From assembly GCA_965262365.1 (NCBI GenBank), contig OZ253541.1, positions 2,418,001 through 2,482,000 of the forward strand: 64,000 bases of DNA, in the 5' to 3' direction. The stretch comes from UBA6522 sp965262365 (GTDB taxonomy: Bacteria > Pseudomonadota > Gammaproteobacteria > Steroidobacterales > Rariloculaceae). Position numbers and translations under genes: made by a program. Numbering within the stretch: the first letter of the stretch is position 1; each line of letters starts with the position of its first letter. Below the pieces are notes generated by a model. That model did not search any database. It was not told the DNA's origin and saw nothing but the letters and a program-made list of their open reading frames with translations. This document shows, piece after piece, positions 9,305 through 17,294 of this stretch.

Positions 9305-9702
9305 AACCACCGCAACGGCTCGTCCCGCAAAACGGTGGACACCGGCAGCGAGCGGATCGTTCTGGACATCCCCCGAGACCGCCAGGGCCAATTCGATCCG
9401 GTGCTGATCGGCAAGTATCAGCGGCGCTTCCCCGGATTCGACGAGAAGATCGTCGCGATGTACGCGCGCGGGATGAGCACACGAGACATCCAGGCGCATA
9501 TCGAGGAGTTGTACGGCATCGGGGTATCCGCCGCACTGGTCTCGGCGGTGACCGATGCGGTGCTCGAGGACGTCACCGCGTGACAGAACCGCCCTCTGGA
9601 GCCGGTCTACGCGATCGTGTACTTCGACGCGCTGCGGGTGAAGATCCGCGACGAGGGCCTGGTGCGCAACAAGGCGGTGTACCTGGCCATCGGGATGGAG
9701 AT
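9305..9702 (+). pseudogene. IS256-family transposase fragment
   Basis: NHRNGSSRKTVDTGSERIVL followed by DIPRDRQGQFDP, GKYQRRFPGFDEKIVAMYAR, GMSTRDIQAHIEELYGI and, after an in-frame TGA at 9581, QNRPLEPVYAIVYFDALRVK. This is the N-terminal half of an IS256-type Mutator transposase, including the first catalytic Asp in YFDALRVK. The TGA stands where the family has Trp (AWQNRPLEP), so one base change killed it. The rest of the enzyme is missing; homology ends abruptly near 9700. Confidence 0.85.
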
Positions 9703-9757
9703 TATATATTTAACTAGACCGGCGCTGGCCGGCATCGTCCGGAGGGGGCTGCCATGT

Positions 9758-10045
9758 CTACGTATCGTTCGAACGTGATTCCGTTTCGTCGGTCTGGTTT
9801 ACGTAATGGTCTACGGCATCCTGAAACAGCCGAGACAGTTGACGAGCCCCGGGCACCGTCAAGAGAAGACTATACGGAGCTGGTGCCACAGAGTCACGGA
9901 TTACCACCTCGATTAAGGCGTGTGTACCGGCTACGTTTCGGGTCCCCAAGCCTAACAGAAAAGGAGCTTTCGGAGCTGTGCGTATCGGCACAGCCTCGTC
10001 GATCTCCTTCGAACCAATAAGGCTGATCCTCATGCCCCTTCTCAT
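9758..10045 (-). CDS. Small protein of unknown function
   Basis: Up to 95 residues; an internal ATG at 10033, with AAGGGG just before it, is an alternative start. The second half (ALIEVVIRDSVAPAPYSLLL, then VPGARQLSRLFQDAVDHY) resembles small proteobacterial proteins with a beta-strand pair followed by an ..ARQL...L..A.. helix; no function is known to me. It is the last gene of a minus-strand run of small genes (11743 to 9758). A plus-strand frame (9754-10020) overlaps it and also has a purine-rich upstream site, but its composition is less protein-like. Confidence 0.45.
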   Translation of the reverse strand: MRRGMRISLIGSKEIDEAVPIRTAPKAPFLLGLGTRNVAGTHALIEVVIRDSVAPAPYSLLLTVPGARQLSRLFQDAVDHYVNQTDETESRSNDT

Positions 10046-10110
10046 AAACGGCTTCGTATATGACTCACCCGAGCTTGAGAGTCCTCCTGATCCTGAATTC
10101 TCTCATTGCG

Positions 10111-10281
10111 CTACCTCTTCCCATTCATCGGACTCCGACGTTCCCTCCACGCAAAGCCTCGTTCTTCGGGTCTTTCCGCATCGACGGCAACTCTCTTCAC
10201 TTCAACGGCGTCAGTTTCTTCTGTGATGATCCGCGGATCTACGATCATCGCCCGGATGACGTTATGCAGGCAGTCATTCAT
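10111..10281 (-). CDS. 56-residue protein of unknown function
   Basis: Too short for routine gene finding but convincing: ATG at 10281 has AAAGGAG nine bases upstream. The product begins MNDCLHNVIRAMIVDP and ends in an Arg-rich tail. Its ribosome site is nearly identical to those of the genes at 11478 and 11743. It follows the hairpin at 10312-10341, so it may have its own promoter or be processed from a longer transcript. Confidence 0.5.
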   Translation of the reverse strand: MNDCLHNVIRAMIVDPRIITEETDAVEVKRVAVDAERPEERGFAWRERRSPMNGKR

Positions 10282-10311
10282 GATTGATGTCTCCTTTACG
10301 TGGTTGTAGAT

Positions 10312-10341
10312 GGCCCGCCCCCATGGGCGTGAGAGCGGGCC
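10312..10341. terminator. Hairpin between the secreted-protein gene and the 56-residue gene
   Basis: Inverted repeat GGCCCGC / GCGGGCC with a 16-nt loop, 56 bp past the stop of the gene ending at 10397. There is no U-tract, so it may be a weak terminator or an mRNA-stabilising structure. Confidence 0.35.
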
Positions 10342-10396
10342 GGATCTCCACCGGACTGAGCGCGCGTGACATGCCGGTGGCAGAACATGGGCAAGG

Positions 10397-11164
10397 TTAA
10401 TCGGTTAGGCAAGCAAACGCGCCGTCCGATTGAAAGGAATCTCTATCAAAGCCATAAAAACCCTGCTCGATTTCCTCCCGACACGCCGCTAAAAGCATAT
10501 TCTCATTCCCATCGAAACCCGTATATATATCGACAACCGCAGATGGATCAATGAGCGCGCTATACCGATAAAATGATGATCCGCCGCACTCACTTGCATC
10601 ACACCAACGCACATCAACGCTGTAAGAACAGTCATTGACCAAGTGCCAACTCGCCTGGCTTCCCGGCCTGGCGATTCTTGCCGATACGCAGTGACTATCG
10701 TTCGGCACGTCCACACCTGAAACGGCGCTGGACGCGCCGACCAGGCTAGAAGCACCGAATGATCGCTGACCGATCAAGCACGTAAACGAGCCATCGGGCA
10801 ACAAGCTATCAACGTCGAGTCCGTTGAAGCCAGTCGGGTCATAATCATTGCGACAGGCAGCAACGCCTAAAGCCAAGTCCTGGCTGAAAAGCACATCGGA
10901 CGCAACGCGCCCCTCGGAATCAAGGATATCGAGCCGCGCATAGTATTCTTCGCCGCCGCACTCGAGTCCGTCACTGGAACCATCAAGGGAGCACCAGAGC
11001 ACATCGACGGTGTAGAGGCAGGTGTTGACCAAATACCATTCGTCCCGTTCGGACGACTCATCCGGCTCCGCGAAATCAATACAGCCGTTGTCCTCGACAA
11101 CCTCATGGCCGGAGACGTTCATCGAGAGTAACAGCAAGCTGGCGACGAAAATCATGCCTTTCAT
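10397..11164 (-). CDS. Secreted protein with two copies of a Cys-containing domain
   Basis: 255 residues with a signal peptide (MIFVASLLLLSMNVSG) and two domains that share WYLVNTCLYTVDVLWC / WHLVNDCSYSVDVRWC, then AACR, and an LLPDGSFTC or QSDGAFACL end. It is a paralogue of the protein at 1035-1871 with the same duplicated layout. Its start (11164) overlaps the stop of the 105-residue gene upstream as ATGA, so the two are translationally coupled. Acidic composition and paired cysteines fit an extracellular protein. No enzymatic motif is visible. Confidence 0.85.
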   Translation of the reverse strand: MKGMIFVASLLLLSMNVSGHEVVEDNGCIDFAEPDESSERDEWYLVNTCLYTVDVLWCSLDGSSDGLECGGEEYYARLDILDSEGRVASDVLFSQDLALGVAACRNDYDPTGFNGLDVDSLLPDGSFTCLIGQRSFGASSLVGASSAVSGVDVPNDSHCVSARIARPGSQASWHLVNDCSYSVDVRWCDASECGGSSFYRYSALIDPSAVVDIYTGFDGNENMLLAACREEIEQGFYGFDRDSFQSDGAFACLTD

Positions 11165-11478
11165 TCTGAATTCTCCGTAGACGGCCCATCAGCTTCGGTT
11201 TGTTCGCACTCCGCGCGGCACTGGTTCCACGTTTCCTGGCACACGACCAGACCCGCCCAATTACCTGTCGCAATGGCCGTCAATACGCAAAAAGCACGTT
11301 GCCGATTACATATTTTCTTACATCTTCTTAGCGTGAGATCGGAAACGATCTCGTCATCCGACCTGGTTATCGACACTGGGTCTTCCGGCCACAAGAAGCC
11401 GTGTATTTGGTCGAGTTGTTCGTCGGTCAATTCTTCGATCTTCGCTTGTGTTAGCGGCCGATTAATATCTAGTCCCAT
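11161..11478 (-). CDS. 105-residue protein with a Cys-rich C-terminal half
   Basis: The start at 11478 is well supported by AAGGAG eight bases upstream. The first half is leader-like and acidic (KIEELTDEQLDQIHGFLWPE). The second half has CKKICNRQRAFC, then a small-residue stretch, then VVCQETWNQCRAEC. Six cysteines, including CxxxC spacings, suggest metal binding or disulfides. The layout also resembles a peptide-precursor leader plus core, but no modification enzyme is nearby. It is coupled by overlap to the secreted Cys-domain gene downstream. Confidence 0.65.
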   Translation of the reverse strand: MGLDINRPLTQAKIEELTDEQLDQIHGFLWPEDPVSITRSDDEIVSDLTLRRCKKICNRQRAFCVLTAIATGNWAGLVVCQETWNQCRAECEQTEADGPSTENSE

Positions 11479-11542
11479 TTTTCGTCTCCTTTGTCTTCCG
11501 ATAGTTTCCCCGCGTTCTCCTGGATCTGATGTGCGATCCGCT

Positions 11543-11743
11543 TCAAGCCAATCGCACACCAATCTCGACGGGATAATCCAGGGTGTGCTTAATCTTCAGC
11601 CAGTGTCCCGGCAGAACGACGGACGGCGCGTCCGGATCGGTGTCGCGCAAGTTCCTAAGAAACGAAGCCAACGGATAGGCTGATATACGTTTACTCGTTG
11701 GGAAAAGCTCGAGCTGAACCGTTAGAGGTTCTTGCAGCGTCAT
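11543..11743 (-). CDS. 66-residue protein of unknown function
   Basis: Start ATG at 11743 with AAAGGAG upstream. The sequence begins MTLQEPLTVQLELFP and contains YPLASFLRNLRDTDPDAP. It is the first gene of the minus-strand small-gene run. No family recognised; the spacing of 64 bp to the next gene allows one transcript. Confidence 0.55.
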   Translation of the reverse strand: MTLQEPLTVQLELFPTSKRISAYPLASFLRNLRDTDPDAPSVVLPGHWLKIKHTLDYPVEIGVRLA

Positions 11744-11859
11744 AAGATTTCTCCTTTGTACGCCTACATGGGCGCGCAATAAGGAGGTTTACGGCGAGGG
11801 AAATCTATAGATAATAGAAACCCTAGCGCATCGGTTCTTCCAATCCTTAGCGCAACCTT

Positions 11860-11890
11860 GAAACGCCAGAGTTGGTAGCTCTGGCGTTTC
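11860..11890. terminator. Strong hairpin, possible bidirectional terminator
   Basis: A perfect 12-bp stem (GAAACGCCAGAG / CTCTGGCGTTTC) with a 7-nt loop and short T runs on either side. It separates the minus-strand small-gene run from the plus-strand genes beginning at 12286. The 300 bp on either side hold no gene; a second hairpin (GAACCCCGG / CCGGGGTTC) lies at 12157-12190. Confidence 0.6.
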
Positions 11891-12285
11891 GCGTTTAGGG
11901 CAACAATTCTATCTGCCTGCCTCCAGGCGCGTCAATCGGAAGCGCGTCCGCTAACCCGCCAAAACCCCTGCGAAATAGTGCATGTCTCAATTGCGCTTGG
12001 GAGCCCGTCTACCGGGTCCCCCGCCGAACAGGTCGAAGGACGACCCGGGGCAGTAGCTCCCTCGGTCTCGGCTAATACGCGGGGTAATCACTCTACCGAG
12101 CGACAATTGCAACGGTCCGGCGCCATTCGTCCGACGAATACGCGCCGGGAAAAGACGAACCCCGGCCAGAATGGAGCTCGACCGGGGTTCTAGCCGCCCA
12201 CAGGGGAAGTGATACAACCAGGCGCGGCGGCTCGAATTCTATTCGGCTGCCATTTCGTTCGCAATCCTCTCCGCGCCTTCAATCG

Positions 12286-12699
12286 TTGGAGGAGCGACGG
12301 ATTAGATTACCGATACCGCTTGGACTGTACGTAGCATTGACCGCCGGCATCGTGCTGACTGCGTCCGCTATCCACCGGACCGACCCGTGCGTTCAGGCAT
12401 ACGCCGAATACGACCGGCTGTGGTCCGCGATGCCGGCCGACGAACAAACGTCCATCGACACCTGTAAGACCGGCAAGATCGACGCGTCGATGCACGTAAT
12501 CACGGGCGGGCCGGACGACATCTCGGACCGCTATCTGGTCGACACGTACGCCCGACTCGACGCCGACATGCGAGACGCCGTCATCGCGATGCAGAACGCG
12601 TACGGCGACGACAAACCGTGGGAACCGAATGATCGGACCATAAGCGTCGCGAGACAAGACTGTATCGACGAGCCACTACACCGCCGGCCATCGCCATGA
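12286..12699 (+). CDS. Exported or membrane-anchored hypothetical protein
   Basis: Up to 137 residues. The N-terminus is hydrophobic (PLGLYVALTAGIVLTASAI) and the remainder is acidic, with Cys in DPCVQAYAEY and DTCKTGKID. The start is uncertain: TTG at 12286 lies within the purine-rich GGAGGAG that would itself make a ribosome site for an ATT a few codons later. The stop overlaps the thermonuclease start as ATGA, so the two form an operon. Function unknown. Confidence 0.55.
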   Translation: MEERRIRLPIPLGLYVALTAGIVLTASAIHRTDPCVQAYAEYDRLWSAMPADEQTSIDTCKTGKIDASMHVITGGPDDISDRYLVDTYARLDADMRDAVIAMQNAYGDDKPWEPNDRTISVARQDCIDEPLHRRPSP

Positions 12700-13038
12700 G
12701 GCCACGGAGGGCGTTCTTCACGGCTCCGCTGTTTCTGGCGGCGTCGCACGGCGCAGCCATGACGACCGTCGGCGCGCTCGTGACCGACGCGTACGACGGC
12801 GACACGCTGACGGTCGAAGCCACGATCTGGCCGGACCCGACCTGGACGGGAAGCGTCCGCGTGCTGGGCGTCGACACGCCCGAGATCCGCGGACAATGCG
12901 ACCGGGAGAATCGATGGGCAATCGCATCACACGACTACGTCAGGAATATGCTCGTCGACCAAACCGTAATCCTCACGGAAATCGAGAGCGACAAGTACGG
13001 CGGCCGCGTGCTTTCAACCGTCTACCTGCAAGACGGAC
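12696..13038 (+). pseudogene. Thermonuclease (SNase-like) gene, 5' part, split by IS66
   Basis: Signal-like N-terminus, then the staphylococcal-nuclease core: VTDAYDGDTLTVEA (metal-binding Asp pair), VRVLGVDTPEIRG (catalytic Arg region), YVRNMLVDQTVIL, and DKYGGRVLSTVYLQDG. The IS66 element enters after the first base of the next codon. Joining 13038 directly to 15591 restores one uninterrupted frame of about 216 residues reading YLQDGQLLADLLIMGNYGR, the normal SNase continuation. As it stands the truncated product lacks the last SNase helix and the C-terminal domain. Confidence 0.9.
13031..13038 (+). repeat. Target-site duplication of IS66, left copy
   Basis: AGACGGAC, identical to 15583-15590 beyond the right end. 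Eight bp is the duplication length known for the IS66 family. Confidence 0.95.
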
Positions 13039-13067
13039 GTAAGCGGAGCGCCGACACCACCTAGCTT

Positions 13068-14642
13068 TTAGCTTGAGATTGGCGTATAGGCCCAGGGTAG
13101 CAGTTGATCGATCTTCGAGGCCGAGTGGCCATTGGCGATGGCTTCGAGCGTGGCCTTGAGGTAGGCGTGGGGGTTGACGCCATTCATCTTCGCCGTTTCA
13201 ACCAATGAGGCTATGCGGGCCCAGGCCGCCGCACCCTCGTCATGGCCAGCGAACAGTGCGTTCTTGCGGTTCAGCGCCAGCGGCCGGATGGCATTTTCCA
13301 CGATGTTGGTATCCATCTCCACGCGCCCGTCGGTGAGGAACACCTGCAGCCCGTCCCAATGATTGCCGATGTAGGCCAGCTTCTCGCCCAGTCGCGACTT
13401 GGGCGAGATCCGGGCGCGTTGCCGGCGCAGCCACACCCCGAAGTCCTCGACCAACGGCGCGGTCCGCGCCTGGCGTGCGGCCAGCCTGACCTCGGGCGGC
13501 TCGCCCCGGATCGCCTTCTCGATGGCGTACATGGCCGCGATCCGCCGCAACCCTTCGGCGGCGATCGTGGAGCGGTGGCTGTCGTGGACCTCGCACAGCT
13601 TGCGTCTGGCGTGGCTCCAACAGTAACAGCGGACCACCCCCTTGCCGGGCGCCGCCACCACGTTGTAGCCGGCATAGCCGTCGACGTGCAGCTTGCCTTC
13701 GAATCCCTCGAGAAAACGCTTGGCGTGGTGTCCGCCGCGCCCGGGCGCGTAGAAGAACACCACGCCCGGCGGATCCTGACCGGCCCAGGGCCGCTCATCG
13801 CGGGCCAGCGCCCACATATACCCCGTCTTGGTCTTGCCCCGGCCCGGGTCCAGCACGGGCGCCCGAGTCTCGTCCATGAACAAATGCCCGGACCGCTTCA
13901 GGTGCCAGGTGAGCCGATCCACCACCGGGATGAGGTGAAACGACGCCTTTCCCACCCAACCGGCGAGCGTGGAGCGGTCAAGGTCCACCCCCGAGCGGGC
14001 GTAAATCTGCGATTGGCGGTACAGCGGTAGATGGTCCCCATACTTGGCTATGAGCACCTGCGCCAGCGCCCCCTCGGTCGGCAATCCGCCCTTGATGAGG
14101 TGCGCCGGCGCCGCGGCCTGCAGGACCCCTTGCTCGCAGCTTCGGCAAGCGTACTTCGGGCGCACGGTGACGATGACCCGCAGCTGCGCCGGCACGATAT
14201 CCAGCCGCTCGGTGCGGTCCTCGCCGATGCGGATCATCTCCCCGCACCCGCAGGGACACTGCGTGCTATCGGGCTCGATGACCTGCTCGATCCGCTCCAG
14301 GCCCTTCGGCAGACGACCGAGGTTGCGTCGCGGGGCACGGCGCCGGGTGGCGGTCGATGTCCCCGGAGCGGTCACCGCAGCCACCGCCTCCTCGACTTCG
14401 GCCACCGCGCCCTCCAGGTCCTCGAACGCCAACTGGCGATCGTTAAGCGGGCGCTTCTCCGAGCGCTTGTCGTAAATCACCCGGCGCAGCTCCTCGACCA
14501 GGTGTTCCAGGCGGCGGTTGGTGTCGGCGAGCAGTTCGACCTGAGCGCGAAGCTCTTCGTTGTCGGCTTGCTGGCGCTCGAACAGCGCCCGATGGGCTTC
14601 CGGCAACGCCTTGAGATCGACCGCTTCTGGATGAGCCTGCAT
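13068..14642 (-). CDS. tnpC: IS66 TnpC transposase
   Basis: 524 residues, the usual IS66 TnpC length. N-terminal coiled coil with leucine-rich heptads (LFERQQADNEELRAQVELL), a zinc-finger-like CPCGCGEMI...CRSCEQG, the DDE core with FMDETRAPVLDPGRGKTKTG, HVDGYAGYN and CWSHARRKLCEVHD, and the C-terminal VEMDTNIVENAIRPLALNRK bearing the last acidic residue. It catalyses excision and insertion of the element. Confidence 0.95.
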   Translation of the reverse strand: MQAHPEAVDLKALPEAHRALFERQQADNEELRAQVELLADTNRRLEHLVEELRRVIYDKRSEKRPLNDRQLAFEDLEGAVAEVEEAVAAVTAPGTSTATRRRAPRRNLGRLPKGLERIEQVIEPDSTQCPCGCGEMIRIGEDRTERLDIVPAQLRVIVTVRPKYACRSCEQGVLQAAAPAHLIKGGLPTEGALAQVLIAKYGDHLPLYRQSQIYARSGVDLDRSTLAGWVGKASFHLIPVVDRLTWHLKRSGHLFMDETRAPVLDPGRGKTKTGYMWALARDERPWAGQDPPGVVFFYAPGRGGHHAKRFLEGFEGKLHVDGYAGYNVVAAPGKGVVRCYCWSHARRKLCEVHDSHRSTIAAEGLRRIAAMYAIEKAIRGEPPEVRLAARQARTAPLVEDFGVWLRRQRARISPKSRLGEKLAYIGNHWDGLQVFLTDGRVEMDTNIVENAIRPLALNRKNALFAGHDEGAAAWARIASLVETAKMNGVNPHAYLKATLEAIANGHSASKIDQLLPWAYTPISS

Positions 14643-14733
14643 GGCAGAATACTATCATAAAATCAGTTAGTTATAAACGAATATCGGCCCGGGAAACGGG
14701 CCGATATCAGGGCTTGTGCAGCGGCCTTGAGCG

Positions 14734-15084
14734 TCAAGCCGCGGTGCGTGGCCGGCGCACCCTCGGGGACCACGCCCGGCGCCAATCCAAACCCTCGAAC
14801 AACGCCTCGAACTGCGCCCGGGTGAGCCGGATGACGCCGTTGCGAACCACCGGCCAGGCAAACCGGCCGCCCTCCAGACGCTTGTACGCCAGCACCAGAC
14901 CCGTGCCGTCGAACCAGAGCACCTTGATCCTGTCGGCTCGCTTGGCTCGAAAGACATAGGCCACCCCCGAATACGGGTCAAGCCCCAGCTCGTTCTGCAC
15001 CACCGCGGCCAGCCCGTCGTGGCCCTTGCGAAAATCCACAGCCCGCGTGGCCACCAAGATCCGCGTGCCGCTCAGCGAGATCAT
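14734..15084 (-). CDS. tnpB: IS66 TnpB accessory protein
   Basis: 116 residues starting MISLSGTRILVATRAVDFRK. The conserved IS66 Orf2 pattern is complete: VDFRKGHDGLAAVVQ, DPYSGVAYVFRAKRADRIKV, FDGTGLVLAYKRLEGGRFAW. The start overlaps the tnpA stop as ATGA. TnpB is needed for transposition in this family although its activity is unclear. Confidence 0.95.
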   Translation of the reverse strand: MISLSGTRILVATRAVDFRKGHDGLAAVVQNELGLDPYSGVAYVFRAKRADRIKVLWFDGTGLVLAYKRLEGGRFAWPVVRNGVIRLTRAQFEALFEGLDWRRAWSPRVRRPRTAA

Positions 15085-15503
15085 CGCGAACCACCCGCCA
15101 GCGCCGCGGCGATCGCCGCGATCCCCGCCGTGTCGGCGATGCCTTCCAGCCGCACCGTCACACGCCGGCCCTCGATCAGAACCGAAGAAGGCTCCTCCAC
15201 CTCCACGGCGGCGAACGCCCCGGCCGGCTGCGCCTGCGCCGATGAGGGCGCCGCCAGCTTGCCCCGGCGCAGCTGCGTGCGCCACGACGACAATCGGTTG
15301 CGCGGGATGCCGTGTCGCTTGGCCACCGCCGTGATCGTCTCGCTGGTTGCGAAGCTCTCGCGCGCGATCCGAATCTTCTCTTCCACGCTCCAGGACCGCC
15401 GCGCCCTTCGCTTCCTTCGCTTGCGCCCAACCGCAGCCGCTCCGTTGGCCGCAGCCGCCCCGCCAGAGGCTTCACCCCTGGCATCCACATCATGATCCCT
15501 CAT
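15081..15503 (-). CDS. tnpA: IS66 TnpA accessory protein
   Basis: About 140 residues starting MRDHDVDARG. The HTH region RRSWSVEEKIRIARESFATS, then VAKRHGIPRNRLSSWRTQLR, is typical of IS66 Orf1. An upstream ATG at 15536 would add 11 residues. It is translationally coupled to tnpB. Confidence 0.9.
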   Translation of the reverse strand: MRDHDVDARGEASGGAAAANGAAAVGRKRRKRRARRSWSVEEKIRIARESFATSETITAVAKRHGIPRNRLSSWRTQLRRGKLAAPSSAQAQPAGAFAAVEVEEPSSVLIEGRRVTVRLEGIADTAGIAAIAAALAGGSR

Positions 15504-15590
15504 CGAACAACTCCTTATATAAAAGGAGTCATCCAATCTCAGTGGCTCCCTGAAAGGAAGGTGGGGTCCGCACAGCGCTTACAGACGGAC

Positions 15591-15898
15591 AGTTACTTGC
15601 CGACTTGCTGATCATGGGAAACTACGGGCGAACGTACGACGGCGGTGAGCGCGGCGATTGGTTCGATCCGACTCTCGTATTGCCTTCGCACGTGCCGATC
15701 GGAGCCGACGATACGGACGACCAAGAATACGATCCGTACGCCGACCCCAACCACCCGCTCGCGCTCTACGACGACAACCGGAACGGTCGTATCTCATGCG
15801 CGGAAGCGAGAGCGCACGGAATCACACCCGTGTATTCCGACAGCCCGGCCTACCCATACATGAGCGACCCGGAAGGAGACATCGTCGTCTGCGAGTAG
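15591..15898 (+). pseudogene. Thermonuclease gene, 3' part with Excalibur domain
   Basis: Continuation of the gene at 12696. The first residues (LLADLLIMGNYGRTYDGG) complete the SNase fold, and the end is an Excalibur-type calcium-binding motif: YDDNRNGRISCAEARAHG, TPVYSDSPAYP, DPEGDIVVCE. The pairing of an exported SNase domain with Excalibur is known from secreted nucleases. An internal ATG at 15614 could let this part be translated alone, but without the catalytic residues. Confidence 0.85.
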
Positions 15899-15968
15899 CG
15901 AGCGTTGTGGTAAGCTGAGTCCGCCCCAGATGGGCAGCGCCGGTAGCCGAGATGCCAAGGAGTGACCG

Positions 15969-16127
15969 ATGAGCAAGGGGAAACCGAAGGGTTCCGCCGA
16001 TATCTTCGCGAAAGCGATGCGCCGAGCACACGCAGACGTTACGCAAGCCTCCAATAACAAACCCGATCCGATGAGGCGCGACTTGTCCCAACCGGACAAT
16101 AAGGTAGACGCTGAAGTTCGCAGATAA
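15969..16127 (+). CDS. 52-residue basic protein
   Basis: A short open frame (MSKGKPKGSADIFAKAMRRA...) with AAGGAG seven bases ahead of ATG. Highly charged and without hydrophobic segments. It lies 70 bp after the thermonuclease stop and 16 bp before the metalloprotease gene, so it may be co-transcribed. No family recognised. Confidence 0.5.
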   Translation: MSKGKPKGSADIFAKAMRRAHADVTQASNNKPDPMRRDLSQPDNKVDAEVRR

Positions 16128-16143
16128 CTCGCGTTCGCCCTGA

Positions 16144-16947
16144 ATGAAGGCAAGCATTTTCCCGATGCGAATTGCTATCCTGTTTTGTCTCCTATTCGGG
16201 GCAACAACAGTCTCGCCTCAAGCTCCGGTCCCGTTGGATCGCTTTGAGCTTTTAAAGTCCAGACATGACCGACTGGAAATCGAGATTGTGCCCATCGTCG
16301 TTTTTGACGCAAGCGTGTATGACGAAACGGAAGCGAGTGGGGCCGAGAGAGCTTCCCGCACGTTGGCACCGAAGGTAGCGAAACTGTTCGCGACCGTGCA
16401 TGAGGCCCTGCAAGTATTGGGGCTCGCCTACGATCAATACACCCTGCTTTACGGCGATCATTTTCACGTCTTGGTATGCGAAGAAGCGACACTCTATTCA
16501 GAACAGTCATGCACTCACGGCGACCTCGGCGAAATCACGGACATGAGGAACTTCGTGTTGGATTTGCATGACCGCGAGTCACCGCCAAGAGGTACGGTTC
16601 AGCTCAATGTCGTGATTCTTGAGGATGGGCTCGCGTGGAGCGGGCTGCTTGGGGTGGCCACATGGTGGTATTGGGGAGATCGGTCGCTAAGGCACTGGAC
16701 CAGCACCGCATGTCGAGCATGGGCGCTGCTGTCGACACCTGTCATTGCCCATGAACTAGGGCATTGTTTTGGCCTTGATCACAATGAGGACGATACGGAT
16801 ATCGGGCTGGACCTTATGGTGAGCTATTACGCCCATTTCGATTGGGTAAAGGAAAGCAACAAGGACCTTGTTCTGCGTTACTTCCGGTATCCGGCCCCAT
16901 ACGATTCGCCGACCGGCGCGGTGCCGACGATGGAGCTGCACTACTGA
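16144..16947 (+). CDS. Secreted zinc metalloprotease-like protein
   Basis: 267 residues. Signal peptide (MRIAILFCLLFGATTVSPQ) following either of two close start codons (16144 or 16165). The zinc site HELGHCFGLDH is at residues 203-213, the extended HExxHxxGxxH motif of metzincins. A later Met in DLMVSYYAH could serve as the Met-turn. Cys residues at about 112, 123, 190 and 208 could form disulfides. The gene is intact and ends just before a transposase fragment. The substrate is unknown. Confidence 0.8.
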   Translation: MKASIFPMRIAILFCLLFGATTVSPQAPVPLDRFELLKSRHDRLEIEIVPIVVFDASVYDETEASGAERASRTLAPKVAKLFATVHEALQVLGLAYDQYTLLYGDHFHVLVCEEATLYSEQSCTHGDLGEITDMRNFVLDLHDRESPPRGTVQLNVVILEDGLAWSGLLGVATWWYWGDRSLRHWTSTACRAWALLSTPVIAHELGHCFGLDHNEDDTDIGLDLMVSYYAHFDWVKESNKDLVLRYFRYPAPYDSPTGAVPTMELHY

Positions 16948-17002
16948 CCGGTGGCGCTCCGGCGCGCCCGCATCAGCGGGTGGTTTCGCTGGCTTGTACG
17001 GG

Positions 17003-17251
17003 TCGTCAAGGCGATTCGTGCCCTCGGAGAGCACCCAGGCGTACATGCAGACGTTGCGCGAGTACCTCCACGCGCACGGTCGCCCGATGGCGCTTTACAC
17101 GGACAAGCACGGCATTTTCCGGGTCAATCAGGGCGAGCGCGACGGCGCTCTGACGCAGTTCACGCGGGCCTTGCGCACGCTGGATATCGAGCCGATCCTC
17201 GCCCACAGTCCCCAGGCCAAGGGGCGCGTGGAGCGGGCCAACGGCACGCTT
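17003..17251 (+). pseudogene. ISNCY-like transposase, catalytic-domain fragment
   Basis: SESTQAYMQTLREYLHAHGR, then PMALYTDKHGIFRVN, TQFTRALRTLDIEPILAHSP and QAKGRVERANGTL. This is the DDE core of ISNCY-type enzymes, with the second Asp in YTDKH and the final Glu in GRVERANG. Both ends are broken. It sits between the metalloprotease gene and the 3' end of traI, where the conjugative element's edge would be expected. Confidence 0.8.
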
Positions 17252-17294
17252 CGCCCATACGAAACCTCTACCCGCATCCATCCCCGCACACGCC

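Larger units (their letters stand above)
13039..15582 (-). mobile_element. Complete IS66-family insertion sequence (2544 bp)
   Basis: Bounded by inverted repeats starting GTAAGCGGAGCGCCGACACC on the left and, on the reverse strand, GTAAGCGCTGTGCGGACCCC on the right, with an 8-bp AGACGGAC duplication outside both. It carries the three canonical minus-strand genes tnpA, tnpB and tnpC, all apparently intact, so it may still be active. It disrupts a thermonuclease gene. Exact repeats and intact frames imply a recent insertion. Confidence 0.95.

Noticed and set aside
9754..10020. Plus-strand 88-codon frame with a GGAGGGGG upstream
   Set aside because: The minus-strand frame over the same bases has more protein-like sequence and belongs to a run of small genes; the plus frame looks incidental.
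11780..12285. Integron attC sites between small genes
   Set aside because: The hairpins at 11860 and 12157 lack attC core-site features and no integron integrase is seen.
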